A stretch of DNA of 40,783 bases from assembly GCA_020629195.1 (NCBI GenBank), contig JAHDDT010000004.1, positions 1-40,783 on the forward strand, written 5' to 3'. Of this stretch, positions 1 to 8,353 are shown in pieces (positions within the stretch are counted from its first letter, which is position 1; each line of letters starts with the position of its first letter). This DNA comes from Hellea sp. (GTDB lineage Bacteria > Pseudomonadota > Alphaproteobacteria > Caulobacterales > Maricaulaceae). The position numbers and the translations under genes were made by a program. A model generated the notes under the pieces. The model was not told where the DNA came from. It worked only from the letters and a program-made list of their open reading frames with translations, and searched no databases.

Positions 1-567
1 TTTGATGTGCATTGAGTTATCACGCCCGTCCTTTGACAAGAATAGCTTTAACGTCCCATCCTTCTCCTCGGGCGTTATATTCATGGTTTCATATCTCGGC
101 GTTTGGTTTTCGACATTCGGCAATAGCCAGATTTGCAGAAAAGCCATTTCTTCGGTCTCGGACGGATTATATTCAGAATGCAAAACGCCTGAGCCAGCAC
201 TCATATATTGAATACCTCCTGCTTTGACGGTCGAACCATTACCGAGCGTATCTTTGTGAGAGAGTGCGCCGTCAAGAACATAGGAGAAAATTTCCGCGTT
301 TTGATGTGGATGCATTGGAAACCCTTTGCCCGCCGCAACGCAGTCATCATTTATGACCCGCAAACTTTCAAATTGCAGATGCTCTGGGTCAAAATAATTG
401 GCAAAGCTAAAACTATGAGCAGATTTCAGCCAACCATGGTCGGCCATACCTCGGTTCTCTGCTGCACGTAGGTAAAAACCTGAAGCTGGAGTGGTAGCTG
501 AGGCTTTTATATTTGTAGGAGCTATAGAAGCCGCTGTGGATCCTGTTATCATCTGGCGTCGGGTCAT
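1..567 (-). CDS. Pirin family protein with Tat-like leader (3' end outside window)
   Basis: This leftward frame is open for 189 codons and runs off the left edge, so the C-terminal part is missing. The start ATG (565-567) follows a GGAG ribosome site. The pirin N-terminal cupin is clear: the iron ligands are visible as HPH (His86, His88) and the LHSE motif (His130, Glu132). Pirins are non-haem iron proteins; many bacterial members have quercetin 2,3-dioxygenase activity or act as redox-linked regulators. Residues 2-24 (TRRQMITGS... then an alanine/serine/threonine-rich stretch) look like a short twin-arginine signal, unusual because pirins are normally cytoplasmic. It is divergent from the DUF547 gene across about 190 bases. 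The family call is firm; export and substrate are inference. Confidence 0.88.
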   Translation of the reverse strand, partial: MTRRQMITGSTAASIAPTNIKASATTPASGFYLRAAENRGMADHGWLKSAHSFSFANYFDPEHLQFESLRVINDDCVAAGKGFPMHPHQNAEIFSYVLDGALSHKDTLGNGSTVKAGGIQYMSAGSGVLHSEYNPSETEEMAFLQIWLLPNVENQTPRYETMNITPEEKDGTLKLFLSKDGRDNSMHIK

Positions 568-730
568 AATTTTCTCCAAAGCTTAAAGTGCTATAAAATT
601 ACATTTTTGCTCATGTGGGTCGAAACTACTAATTTGCAAGAGCTAGCCAAGAACGGCGCAGTCACATCAATAATAACGCAATAGCACAGAGTTGTGAGTG
701 AATGTGTGAAGCTTTTTGGCTTTTGCTGCG

Positions 731-750
731 TTAAGTTAGTCTCAACTTAA
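731..750. repeat. Perfect inverted repeat just upstream of the DUF547 start
   Basis: TTAAGTT, a 6-base spacer (AGTCTC) and AACTTAA form a perfect 7-bp inverted repeat ending 10 bases before the ATG at 761 and directly abutting the AAGGA ribosome site. It could be a repressor operator for the four-gene operon that follows, or an mRNA hairpin influencing ribosome access. The AT-rich stem makes the DNA-operator reading more likely. No protein partner can be named. Confidence 0.45.
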
Positions 751-760
751 GGAAACTCAT

Positions 761-1810
761 ATGTTACGTACAGCATTATATCTTTCAATTAGCTTTGCCG
801 TTTTAGACTCAACGGCATTGGCCCAAGGGTCAACTTGCTTATCCAAGAAAAGTCTTGGCACTGAGAAAACAGATCAATCAACATCGCTTAGGCCAATGAC
901 TGTCTCCGCGCCATCGGTGACAGTTTCACAAGTTCCAACACCGCGTCCTTCAACATCTATGGCTGTCATCCCGTCTCCCGCCATAAATGTTGAGCCCGGT
1001 GTTGAAACCCCTTACCTAGATACGAGGACAGAGACATCATCGCCATCAGTTCCTATTTTCAAGATGGCAGAAGCCCCCGCAAAGGTGGATAAAACAGAAA
1101 AGAGTGAACCTATGACATCTTCGCTGCACGCTCCTTGGAATGATATTTTGCAATCTTATGTTAGCGCGCCTGATGAAATGGGCCTCACGCATTTCGACTA
1201 TGCGCGTTTGAAATCCTCATCAGAGGATAAACTCAAACTAGACCGTTACATAAAGAGCCTAGAGGCAAAAGATCCAAGCGCTCTTTCTGAAAATGAAGCC
1301 ATCGCATTCTGGGCTAACCTTTACAATGCTGTTACAATTCAAGTTGTGACAGATAATTATCCAGTTAAATCTATTCGTAAATTGGGATCGTTTAATTCGG
1401 GCCCATGGAAGAAAAATTTAGTGACGGTTAACGGAGCTGAGATGTCACTTGATGATATTGAACACGGAACATTACGTAAAAAATATCCTTCTCCCTATAT
1501 TCATTACATGGTGAATTGCGCATCGGTAGGATGCCCCAACTTACTGAATGAAGCTTGGGAAGCTGATAGCTTAAGGGTTAAGCGAAAGGCAGCCGCAGCA
1601 GATTATATTAACTCTCCGCGTGGCGCTGTAGCGTCTGGTGACAAATTAACTGTTTCGTCGATTTATGATTGGTTTGAGGAGGATTTCGGCGGAAGCAAAG
1701 AGGGCGTTATTGAGCACATCAGAAAATATGCGACAGGTGACCTAGCTGATGCGATTAAAGGCGGGGCTAAAATTAAAAAATATGACTATGACTGGTCACT
1801 CAACAATTAA
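761..1810 (+). CDS. Exported DUF547 domain protein
   Basis: A 349-residue protein with an N-terminal secretion signal ending near the ALAQG stretch (about residue 22). A low-complexity Ser/Thr/Pro-rich linker follows to about residue 120, then a DUF547 domain from about residue 125 to the end. Family hallmarks are visible: FWANLYNAV, the SLDDIEHGTLR segment, and the MVNCASVGCPNL motif with two cysteines. The molecular function of DUF547 is not established. An AAGGA site 7 bases before the ATG supports the start. It is the first gene of an apparent operon with VTT, FAD-oxidoreductase and histidine-kinase genes (gaps of 20, 24 and 31 bases). The protein is probably periplasmic. Confidence 0.88.
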   Translation: MLRTALYLSISFAVLDSTALAQGSTCLSKKSLGTEKTDQSTSLRPMTVSAPSVTVSQVPTPRPSTSMAVIPSPAINVEPGVETPYLDTRTETSSPSVPIFKMAEAPAKVDKTEKSEPMTSSLHAPWNDILQSYVSAPDEMGLTHFDYARLKSSSEDKLKLDRYIKSLEAKDPSALSENEAIAFWANLYNAVTIQVVTDNYPVKSIRKLGSFNSGPWKKNLVTVNGAEMSLDDIEHGTLRKKYPSPYIHYMVNCASVGCPNLLNEAWEADSLRVKRKAAAADYINSPRGAVASGDKLTVSSIYDWFEEDFGGSKEGVIEHIRKYATGDLADAIKGGAKIKKYDYDWSLNN

Positions 1811-1830
1811 AAAATATAAAAGAGAATATT

Positions 1831-2577
1831 ATGTCTAATGCAACAGATATGGAAGACGTGGTGAATGCGCCAAAAAGTACGCTCAAACGTTTTGCGCCAA
1901 TTATTGTTATCGTCTTGGCTTTGGCGGCATTCTTTGCGCTTGGCGGTCCAAAATATGTCAGTCTTGAAAGCCTAAAGTCTAATCGCGCCGCGCTAGCAGT
2001 ATTTGTTGAAAATAATTTCCTGACGGCCATAGTAGGGTTCATTGCGCTTTATGCAGTACTAACCGCAATTTCTTTTCCAGGCGCAAGTTTCCTGTCTATT
2101 TTCGGCGGTTTTCTGTTTGGAACAGTTGTAGGTGGTAGCGCCATTACAGTCGGGGCCACGATTGGAGCTGTGGGCATATTCTTAGCTGCTCGATATGCTT
2201 TGGGAGATAGTCTGACGAAAAAAGCAGGGCCTTATATGCAAAAATTTGAAGCTGGGCTTAAAGAGAATGAGCTCTCATATCTCTTCATTCTTAGACTTAT
2301 TCCAGCATTTCCATTTTTTATCGTGAATGTTGTGCCTGCCTTATTTGATGTGAAGCTTAGAAATTATGCGATCACAACATTTTTCGGTATTATTCCAGGG
2401 TGTTTTGTTTATGCCAGTGTCGGCGCAGGTGCAGGGGCTATCTTGGATCAAGGCGGCGAATTACGGCTTGGCGGATTAATGACTCAGCCCAAAGTGCTAT
2501 TGCCCGTTTTAGGGCTAATAACTTTGGCGCTACTTCCTATAATTTATAAGAAATTTTTTAAAAAAACGGCTGTCTAG
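1831..2577 (+). CDS. TVP38/TMEM64 (VTT domain) membrane protein
   Basis: A 248-residue polytopic membrane protein. The N-terminal helix lies near residues 20-40. The VTT/DedA-like core contains FPGASFLSIFGGFLFG and the glycine-rich region up to AARYALG, followed by the re-entrant/LRLIPAFPFFIVN segment and a C-terminal helix near residues 220-240. VTT-domain proteins are scramblase- or transporter-like proteins of the inner membrane; some DedA relatives flip undecaprenyl phosphate or phosphatidylethanolamine. No substrate can be assigned here. It lies between the DUF547 gene and the FAD oxidoreductase, an arrangement that suggests a shared membrane-redox role. Confidence 0.88.
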   Translation: MSNATDMEDVVNAPKSTLKRFAPIIVIVLALAAFFALGGPKYVSLESLKSNRAALAVFVENNFLTAIVGFIALYAVLTAISFPGASFLSIFGGFLFGTVVGGSAITVGATIGAVGIFLAARYALGDSLTKKAGPYMQKFEAGLKENELSYLFILRLIPAFPFFIVNVVPALFDVKLRNYAITTFFGIIPGCFVYASVGAGAGAILDQGGELRLGGLMTQPKVLLPVLGLITLALLPIIYKKFFKKTAV

Positions 2578-2601
2578 AGCCGATCCTAAGAGAGAAACTC
2601 C

Positions 2602-4041
2602 ATGTCTAAAAAACAATATGATGTCGATATTTGCATTATCGGCGCAGGCTCTGCAGGGCTGTCTGTAGCCTCAGGGGCCGCGCAATTAGGTCGCTCGGTT
2701 GTCCTTTTCGAAGCCGATGAAATGGGCGGTGATTGCTTAAATTATGGTTGCGTTCCTTCCAAGGCTTTAATCGCGGCTGGGAAACATGCTCATGCTTTTT
2801 CAAGCGGTGAAATTTTTGGCGTCAAAGTTGAAAAGCCAACTGTAAATTTTGAAACTGTGAAATCTCATATTCAAGGCGTGATCGATCATATTGCGCCTGT
2901 CGATAGCCAAGAACGTTTCGAAGGTCTGGGTTGTACAGTCATACGTGAACGTGCGCGTTTTAAAGATGCCAATACAGTTGAGTCAGATACGACGGAAATT
3001 AAAGCCAAGCGCTTTGTTATTGCTGTAGGCTCACGCGCTTCGGCGCCGCCTATTCCAGGATTAGCCGATACGCCTTATCTGACGAATGAAACAATTTTTT
3101 CTGTTGAGACACAGCCCAAGAAACTTCTCGTCATTGGAGCGGGGCCGATTGGTCTTGAACTTGGACAAGCCTTTAAGCGTTTAGGGTCAGATGTGGAAAT
3201 CGTTGATATTGCCGCCCCCCTCGGACGTTCGGAACCTGAACACGCAAAGGTTTTGGTAAAGTCCCTAGAAGCTGAAGGCGTCGTCTTTCACGCTCCTGCC
3301 AAGACAAAGCTTATTAGAAAGACGAAGACGGGTGTGGCTATTGATTTTGAAGATGGCACTACTCTTACAGGGTCGCATTTGCTAGTCGCTGCGGGCCGCG
3401 CGCCCAATGTTGATGGGTTGGAGCTTGAGAATGCGGGCATTAAATATGACCGACGCGGCATAGATGTCTCTGAAAGCCTTCGCACCTCAAATAAACGCGT
3501 TTACGCAGCGGGTGATGTGGCGAAGGGTATGGGAGGGCTAACCCATGCTGCGGGGTATCATGCGGGTCAGCTTATACGCAATTTTTATTTCTCACCGCCA
3601 TTTATGGGCGATATGTTGGGCAAAGCAAATACAACACGTATGCCCGCCGCCATTTATTCAGAACCAGAGCTTGCAAGTATTGGCATGACGGAAGCTGAAG
3701 CTCTTGATGCTGGACATAATGTACGATGCGTATCTTGGGACTTCGAAGAAAATGACCGGGCTATTGCGGAACGCTCTAACCATGGCGGCGTCAAAATTGT
3801 AGCTACCAAGAAAGGCAAAATTCTTGGCGCGTCAGTTGTCGGAGAAAGTGCAGGTGAAATCATTCATATGATCTCTGTAGCAATGACAAATAAAGTTAAG
3901 ATATCGGGATTAGCTCAAATAATTTCGCCTTATCCAACTCGCTCTGAGGCAGTAAAACGTGCGGCTTCAAGCTGGTACACAGATGCACTCTTCAGCTCCC
4001 GAACGCGAAAAATCGCAGGATTTTTGACAAAATTCCAATAG
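2602..4041 (+). CDS. FAD-dependent pyridine nucleotide-disulfide oxidoreductase (MerA/Lpd-like)
   Basis: A 479-residue class I flavoprotein disulfide reductase. The order is an FAD Rossmann motif (IIGAGSAGLSVA), the redox disulfide Cys45-Cys50 (GGDCLNYGCVPSK), an NAD(P)-binding GAGPIGLELG motif near residue 177, a second FAD motif (VYAAGDVA), and the dimerisation domain. The C-terminal motif that normally carries the HxHPTxxE catalytic base reads SPYPTRSE, so Tyr444 replaces the histidine that serves lipoamide dehydrogenase. There is no N-terminal heavy-metal domain and no C-terminal cysteine pair, so true mercuric reductase is unlikely even though automated annotation often says so. Electron acceptor unknown. 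It is third in the DUF547-VTT-oxidoreductase-kinase operon. Confidence 0.88.
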   Translation: MSKKQYDVDICIIGAGSAGLSVASGAAQLGRSVVLFEADEMGGDCLNYGCVPSKALIAAGKHAHAFSSGEIFGVKVEKPTVNFETVKSHIQGVIDHIAPVDSQERFEGLGCTVIRERARFKDANTVESDTTEIKAKRFVIAVGSRASAPPIPGLADTPYLTNETIFSVETQPKKLLVIGAGPIGLELGQAFKRLGSDVEIVDIAAPLGRSEPEHAKVLVKSLEAEGVVFHAPAKTKLIRKTKTGVAIDFEDGTTLTGSHLLVAAGRAPNVDGLELENAGIKYDRRGIDVSESLRTSNKRVYAAGDVAKGMGGLTHAAGYHAGQLIRNFYFSPPFMGDMLGKANTTRMPAAIYSEPELASIGMTEAEALDAGHNVRCVSWDFEENDRAIAERSNHGGVKIVATKKGKILGASVVGESAGEIIHMISVAMTNKVKISGLAQIISPYPTRSEAVKRAASSWYTDALFSSRTRKIAGFLTKFQ

Positions 4042-4072
4042 CTATTGGCGGTGTGAGACGGTAATTTAGCTT

Positions 4073-5482
4073 ATGATTGAGGGTTTCATCTCGCGGCGAC
4101 TTTCTGGCAAGTTATTGCTTATGACAATTGGCTTCGTCATGTTAGCGGAGCTTGTAATTTTCGTGCCGTCTGCGGCCACTTTTCGTCAGGATTGGCTTAA
4201 TGACCGGGCCCAACAAGCTGGATTGCTAGCGCAAGCGCTTACTGGAGTACCTGATTATGAAGCTAGCGAAATTCTGACAGACCAGTTTATGCAGGATACT
4301 GACGTTATCATGATGTCAGCTAAGCGCGACGGTATGAGTGAATTTATGCTGGGCAGTCCGCCTGACGGTGCCAAGCTTGAAATGATAGATTTACGCGAGA
4401 CGAGGCGCCTCCCACGTTATAGAGATGCCTTCCGTACCTTTTTCGGAAATGCTGATGGATGTTTAAGAGTTTTGGCGGCGTCGCCAGTAACAGGACAAGA
4501 TGCACTTGAATTATTGATTCCGAAAAGCAAACTTAAATGGGCCATGCGAGATTACGCGAAGCGTATTGCTGTGCTCTCTCTGGCGATTGCTGTGATTACG
4601 GGATTGCTAATTTACCTCGCTATGCTGTTTATGATTATTAGGCCCATTGAGAAATTGGCGGCAGGCCTTGCTGATTTTCGAGAGGACCCAGAAAAAAGAC
4701 GCAGTAATTTGCCGCCATCAAGCCGCAAGGATGAGATTGGGCAGTTGCAACGTGAGTTTTACGATATGAAACAAGGGGTCCGCGCAAGCTTCAAACAGCG
4801 CGAACGCCTCGCGACTTTGGGTATGGCAGTCGCGAAAATAAATCATGACCTGCGAAACGTCTTGGCATCGGCCTCACTTGTCTCTGACAGATTAGCGAGT
4901 GATCCTGAAGAGCGCATTTCAAAAATGGGAGCCCGTCTCACGCGGTCAATTGACCGGGGTATAAAGCTTACAAGTGAAGTGCTAAATTTCAGCCTAAGCG
5001 GGCAGGATGAAGCTGAACTGGAAGTCGTTCGTATTTCATTGCTTGTTGGAGAAGCCGCAGGGGATACTTTGGGAAGCTTTGGAACCGGAGCGCGGCGTAT
5101 TAGTTTTACAAATAAAATCCCGAGCGAGCTGATCGTAACAGCGGATAAAGATCACACTTACCGCATTTTTCATAACCTCTTCAGAAATGCGGCCCAAGCA
5201 ATGGCGAAGATGCCAGAGGATAATGTGACTCGAAATCTCTCAGTTGAAGCCATCCCTGCGGGAGACCATATCTCAATTTTGGTCAAAGACACGGGCCCTG
5301 GCCTTCCTGATAAGGCTAAAGATAATTTGTTTAAAGCCTTCGCATCGGCCTCAGGCCGAGGGAGCACTGGTTTGGGCCTGACCATCTCACAAGACTTAGC
5401 CCGAGAGCAGGGCGGCGATATTGTTTTGGAAAGCACATCAAAAGATGGCACTGTCTTTGCTGTGAGTTTGCAAAAAGCTTAA
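4073..5482 (+). CDS. HAMP-domain sensor histidine kinase, orphan
   Basis: A 469-residue membrane sensor kinase. TM helices lie at about 14-32 and 165-189, flanking a periplasmic sensor region of roughly 130 residues. A HAMP linker follows (about 189-245), then a HisKA-type box with phospho-acceptor His258 (INHDLRNVLASAS), an N box (HNLFRNAAQAM), a G1 box (DTGPGLP) and a G2 box (GSTGLGLTIS). No response regulator is encoded beside it, so its partner must be elsewhere. It is the last gene of the redox/membrane operon and ends 4 bases before the convergent folD stop. The signal sensed is unknown; a link to envelope or redox state is inference from context. The ribosome site is weak. Confidence 0.9.
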   Translation: MIEGFISRRLSGKLLLMTIGFVMLAELVIFVPSAATFRQDWLNDRAQQAGLLAQALTGVPDYEASEILTDQFMQDTDVIMMSAKRDGMSEFMLGSPPDGAKLEMIDLRETRRLPRYRDAFRTFFGNADGCLRVLAASPVTGQDALELLIPKSKLKWAMRDYAKRIAVLSLAIAVITGLLIYLAMLFMIIRPIEKLAAGLADFREDPEKRRSNLPPSSRKDEIGQLQREFYDMKQGVRASFKQRERLATLGMAVAKINHDLRNVLASASLVSDRLASDPEERISKMGARLTRSIDRGIKLTSEVLNFSLSGQDEAELEVVRISLLVGEAAGDTLGSFGTGARRISFTNKIPSELIVTADKDHTYRIFHNLFRNAAQAMAKMPEDNVTRNLSVEAIPAGDHISILVKDTGPGLPDKAKDNLFKAFASASGRGSTGLGLTISQDLAREQGGDIVLESTSKDGTVFAVSLQKA

Positions 5483-5486
5483 GCGT

Positions 5487-6374
5487 TTAAAAATCCAGAA
5501 CAGATGGTGCAGTCCAACCGCGGCGAGAGCAGGCGGCTATCACAGTATTTCGTAACAAACATGCAATTGTCATGGGGCCTACTCCGCCTGGGACGGGGGT
5601 AATAGATCCTGCAACAGCTTTGGACGGTAGGTAATTCACATCACCAACTAGCCGTGTTTTTCCGGGCCTCTTTTTGCTTGGCACGCGGTTGATTCCCACA
5701 TCAATAACGCAGGCTCCTGCTTTAATCCAATCAGCTTGGACCATTTGTGGACGGCCAACTGCTGCGACAAGGATATCTGCGCTTCTGCAAACGCCTTCAA
5801 GATTTTGCGTACGGGAGTGGGCGATTGTGACAGTGCAGTTTTGCTCCAAGAATAAGAGGGCCGCAGGTTTGCCGACCAAAATAGATCGTCCTAAGATTAC
5901 ACAATTTTTGCCGGACAGGTCACCTAGCGCATCTTTGGCGAGCATAACGCAACCCGTCGGGGTGCAGGGGCGCAGCCCTGGCTTTCCCAAAGACAACCGT
6001 CCCGCTGAGGCTTCGGTCAATCCGTCAACATCTTTGTCGGGATGAATTTCTTCAATGACGCGGTCTGAATTCAGGCCTTTGGGAAGCGGAAGTTGAACTA
6101 ATATGCCGTCCACTTCATCATCAGCATTAAGCTGTCGAACCAAAGCGACAACATCGGTTTCGGTCGCGTCAGCTGGCAATTTATGTTCTAATGAGCGCAT
6201 ACCGCATTCAACAGTGAACTTAGCTTTGCTGGCGACATAGACCTGACTGGCAGGGTCATCACCTACGAGTACAACAGCTAGAGTAGGTTGATGGGGCAAG
6301 ACGCTAACGGCCTTGGTCACACGTTCGCGCAATCCTTCGGCATAAGCCCGTCCGTCAATTTTTGTAGCTGTCAT
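5487..6374 (-). CDS. folD: Bifunctional methylenetetrahydrofolate dehydrogenase/cyclohydrolase FolD
   Basis: A 295-residue cytoplasmic enzyme that interconverts 5,10-methylene-THF and 10-formyl-THF in one-carbon metabolism. Visible signatures are the catalytic Tyr46-xxx-Lys50 (VYVASK), [10 protein letters not shown], the DVDGL loop, the NADP-site motif [11 protein letters not shown] and the C-terminal PGGVGPMT. The ATG at 6374 is preferred over an in-frame TTG 12 bases upstream because GGAGA sits 5 bases before the ATG and the TTG would lie within that ribosome site. Length is normal. It is convergent with the histidine kinase and stands alone. Confidence 0.97.
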   Translation of the reverse strand: MTATKIDGRAYAEGLRERVTKAVSVLPHQPTLAVVLVGDDPASQVYVASKAKFTVECGMRSLEHKLPADATETDVVALVRQLNADDEVDGILVQLPLPKGLNSDRVIEEIHPDKDVDGLTEASAGRLSLGKPGLRPCTPTGCVMLAKDALGDLSGKNCVILGRSILVGKPAALLFLEQNCTVTIAHSRTQNLEGVCRSADILVAAVGRPQMVQADWIKAGACVIDVGINRVPSKKRPGKTRLVGDVNYLPSKAVAGSITPVPGGVGPMTIACLLRNTVIAACSRRGWTAPSVLDF

Positions 6375-6577
6375 TTTTGTCTCCAAGTTTGCCGCAGGAT
6401 TTTTATGAAAACTTCGTTAGTCCAATGAAGTCGCCATGTTTCTGACATATTTATCGCCATTTCTATGCGTGATTTGCAACACATTGTTAAGCGCGTTGAA
6501 CTATAAAAATTGCTGATAATGTCTTGCTTCGGCAAAAGGCTTGGGGGCCGACATAAATCAGACGGGGAGTTTCGCTG

Positions 6578-8344
6578 ATGTTTTGCCAATATGGGATAAT
6601 CCCAATTAAAAAAAGCCTATTACGGTTCACAGCAGTTTCATTGACCGCCATTGCATTGGTGGCATGTGGGGGTGGTGAAAGTTCACCTCCTGCAACGGTT
6701 ACGCCGCCAGCTGTTATTATTCCACCACCACCTCCTCCTCCTTCTGGTCAAGAGAGTTTGACGCTGGATAGCGCTCAGAAAGCGGCCAGTTTTCTTTCTA
6801 AGACAAGTTTTGGCGGAACATCGGAACGGATTGAGTCGATACAAGGCATGTTGCCATCAAAGCTTTTACAGGCGGAGTTCGCAAAAACGCCCAGCTATAT
6901 TCTCCCGGCTTTGCGAACGAGTTTTGAGGCTGGAGAAGACGTTGATAATCGCGCTCATGCGAGTGCTTTTTGGAACGCTATGATCGAAGCGGATGATCAA
7001 CTGCGTCAACGTATGGTTTTTGCTTTATCCCAAATTGTTGTCATTTCAGATAATCCTATGGGAAACAAGCCGCTGACAAACGCGCAATATATTGACACGC
7101 TTACTCAACACGCTTTTGGCAATTATCGTGATCTTTTGAAAGACGTTACATATACGCCCGCTATGGCGCGATATCTAACTTATTTGCGCAACCGTAAAGG
7201 AGATGAACGTACGGGGCGAATGCCTGATGAAAACTATGCGCGCGAGTTCTTACAGCTTTTTACAACGGGTTTAGTTGAGCTCAATATGGATGGTACTCAA
7301 AAGCTCTCCAATGGCAAAGCGATTGAGATATTCGATAATGAAGATATTGTTGGATTAGCAAAAGTCTTTACGGGGCTCAGCTATAAAGGTTCTGGATTTT
7401 GGGATGCTGATGAAGACGGTGAGTACTCACGACTTGAGATGTATCAGGACAAGCACAGTCCCTTGGAAAAGTCCTTCATGGGTAAGACAATCGCGGCCAG
7501 TACTGCGGGCGATGACGCAATAAACCAAGCCATAGACTATATATTTGATCACCCGAATTTAGCGCCATTTATTTCGCGTCAACTTATTCAGCGTTTTACG
7601 GCCAGTCATCCAGACCCTGCATATGTCACGCGGGTCGCAAACGCTTTTGAGTCTGGTCGTTATACGTCCGTTGATGAAATACAATTTGGCACAGGAAAAC
7701 GAGGCGACTTACAGGCTACGCTTGCGGCCATATTGTTAGATGAAGGTCTTTATGGGGGGCGTACTTTATCCTCTGAGGAAGGAAAAGTGCGCGAGCCCGT
7801 TTTGCGGTTTGTGCATTGGGCAAGAGCTTTTGATGTCGGTAACGTGATGTCAGAGAATGAATGGCATCTTCTATATAATGCGGGAAAAAATACGCGGTTG
7901 GGACAACAACCTTTTCAGTCGCCTTCGGTATTTAATTTTTATCGTCCAGGTTTCATAGCTCCTGGTACAGCGTCGGGCGCAGCAGGATTAACGGCCCCTG
8001 AATTACAGACCGTCAATGATGGCGCAGCTATAGGCTATGCCAACTTTATGCTCAATTATGTCTTTAATACCTCGCCAACGCGTAATGATGCTGTGGACAG
8101 TTTTGTACCTGATTATAGCGATGAAGTGGCTTTGGCTGAGACACCAGAGGAGTTAGCCGAGCATTTAAATACTTTGTTACTTGGCGGGAGGATGAGCGCA
8201 GTCACAAAGACACGATTGGTGGATGTTTTAAATGAAATACCTATCCGAACAGACCCGACGGAAGCGGCTGAGGACAGAACAACCCGGGCGGCTCTAGCTG
8301 TTTATATGGCGGTGACGTCACCAGCTTTTGCATTGGAATTATAG
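6578..8344 (+). CDS. DUF1800 family lipoprotein
   Basis: A 588-residue protein with a lipoprotein signal peptide (lipobox ALVAC, Cys near residue 30) and a proline tract (seven consecutive prolines near residue 55). A full DUF1800 domain follows: FLSKTSFGGT near residue 72, ENYAREFLQLFTTGL, the FTGLSYKG region and the SPSVFNFYRPGF motif. DUF1800 has no settled function; it is recurrently encoded next to DUF1501, as here (9-base gap). A GGGGAG ribosome site precedes the ATG. It is probably anchored in the outer membrane or at the cell surface. The family assignment is firm, the role unknown. Confidence 0.9.
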   Translation: MFCQYGIIPIKKSLLRFTAVSLTAIALVACGGGESSPPATVTPPAVIIPPPPPPPSGQESLTLDSAQKAASFLSKTSFGGTSERIESIQGMLPSKLLQAEFAKTPSYILPALRTSFEAGEDVDNRAHASAFWNAMIEADDQLRQRMVFALSQIVVISDNPMGNKPLTNAQYIDTLTQHAFGNYRDLLKDVTYTPAMARYLTYLRNRKGDERTGRMPDENYAREFLQLFTTGLVELNMDGTQKLSNGKAIEIFDNEDIVGLAKVFTGLSYKGSGFWDADEDGEYSRLEMYQDKHSPLEKSFMGKTIAASTAGDDAINQAIDYIFDHPNLAPFISRQLIQRFTASHPDPAYVTRVANAFESGRYTSVDEIQFGTGKRGDLQATLAAILLDEGLYGGRTLSSEEGKVREPVLRFVHWARAFDVGNVMSENEWHLLYNAGKNTRLGQQPFQSPSVFNFYRPGFIAPGTASGAAGLTAPELQTVNDGAAIGYANFMLNYVFNTSPTRNDAVDSFVPDYSDEVALAETPEELAEHLNTLLLGGRMSAVTKTRLVDVLNEIPIRTDPTEAAEDRTTRAALAVYMAVTSPAFALEL

Positions 8345-8353
8345 GAGAGAGAT

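Noticed and set aside
2602-4041. Mercury-resistance operon with MerA
   Set aside because: No heavy-metal domain, no C-terminal cysteine pair, and no merR, merT or merP nearby.
5674-6045. Rightward open frame opposite folD
   Set aside because: It lies wholly inside the firmly identified folD gene, with no ribosome site or recognisable domain.
6375-6577. Promoter pair in the folD/DUF1800 divergent region
   Set aside because: Several AT-rich hexamers are present but none has good -35/-10 elements with 16-18 base spacing.
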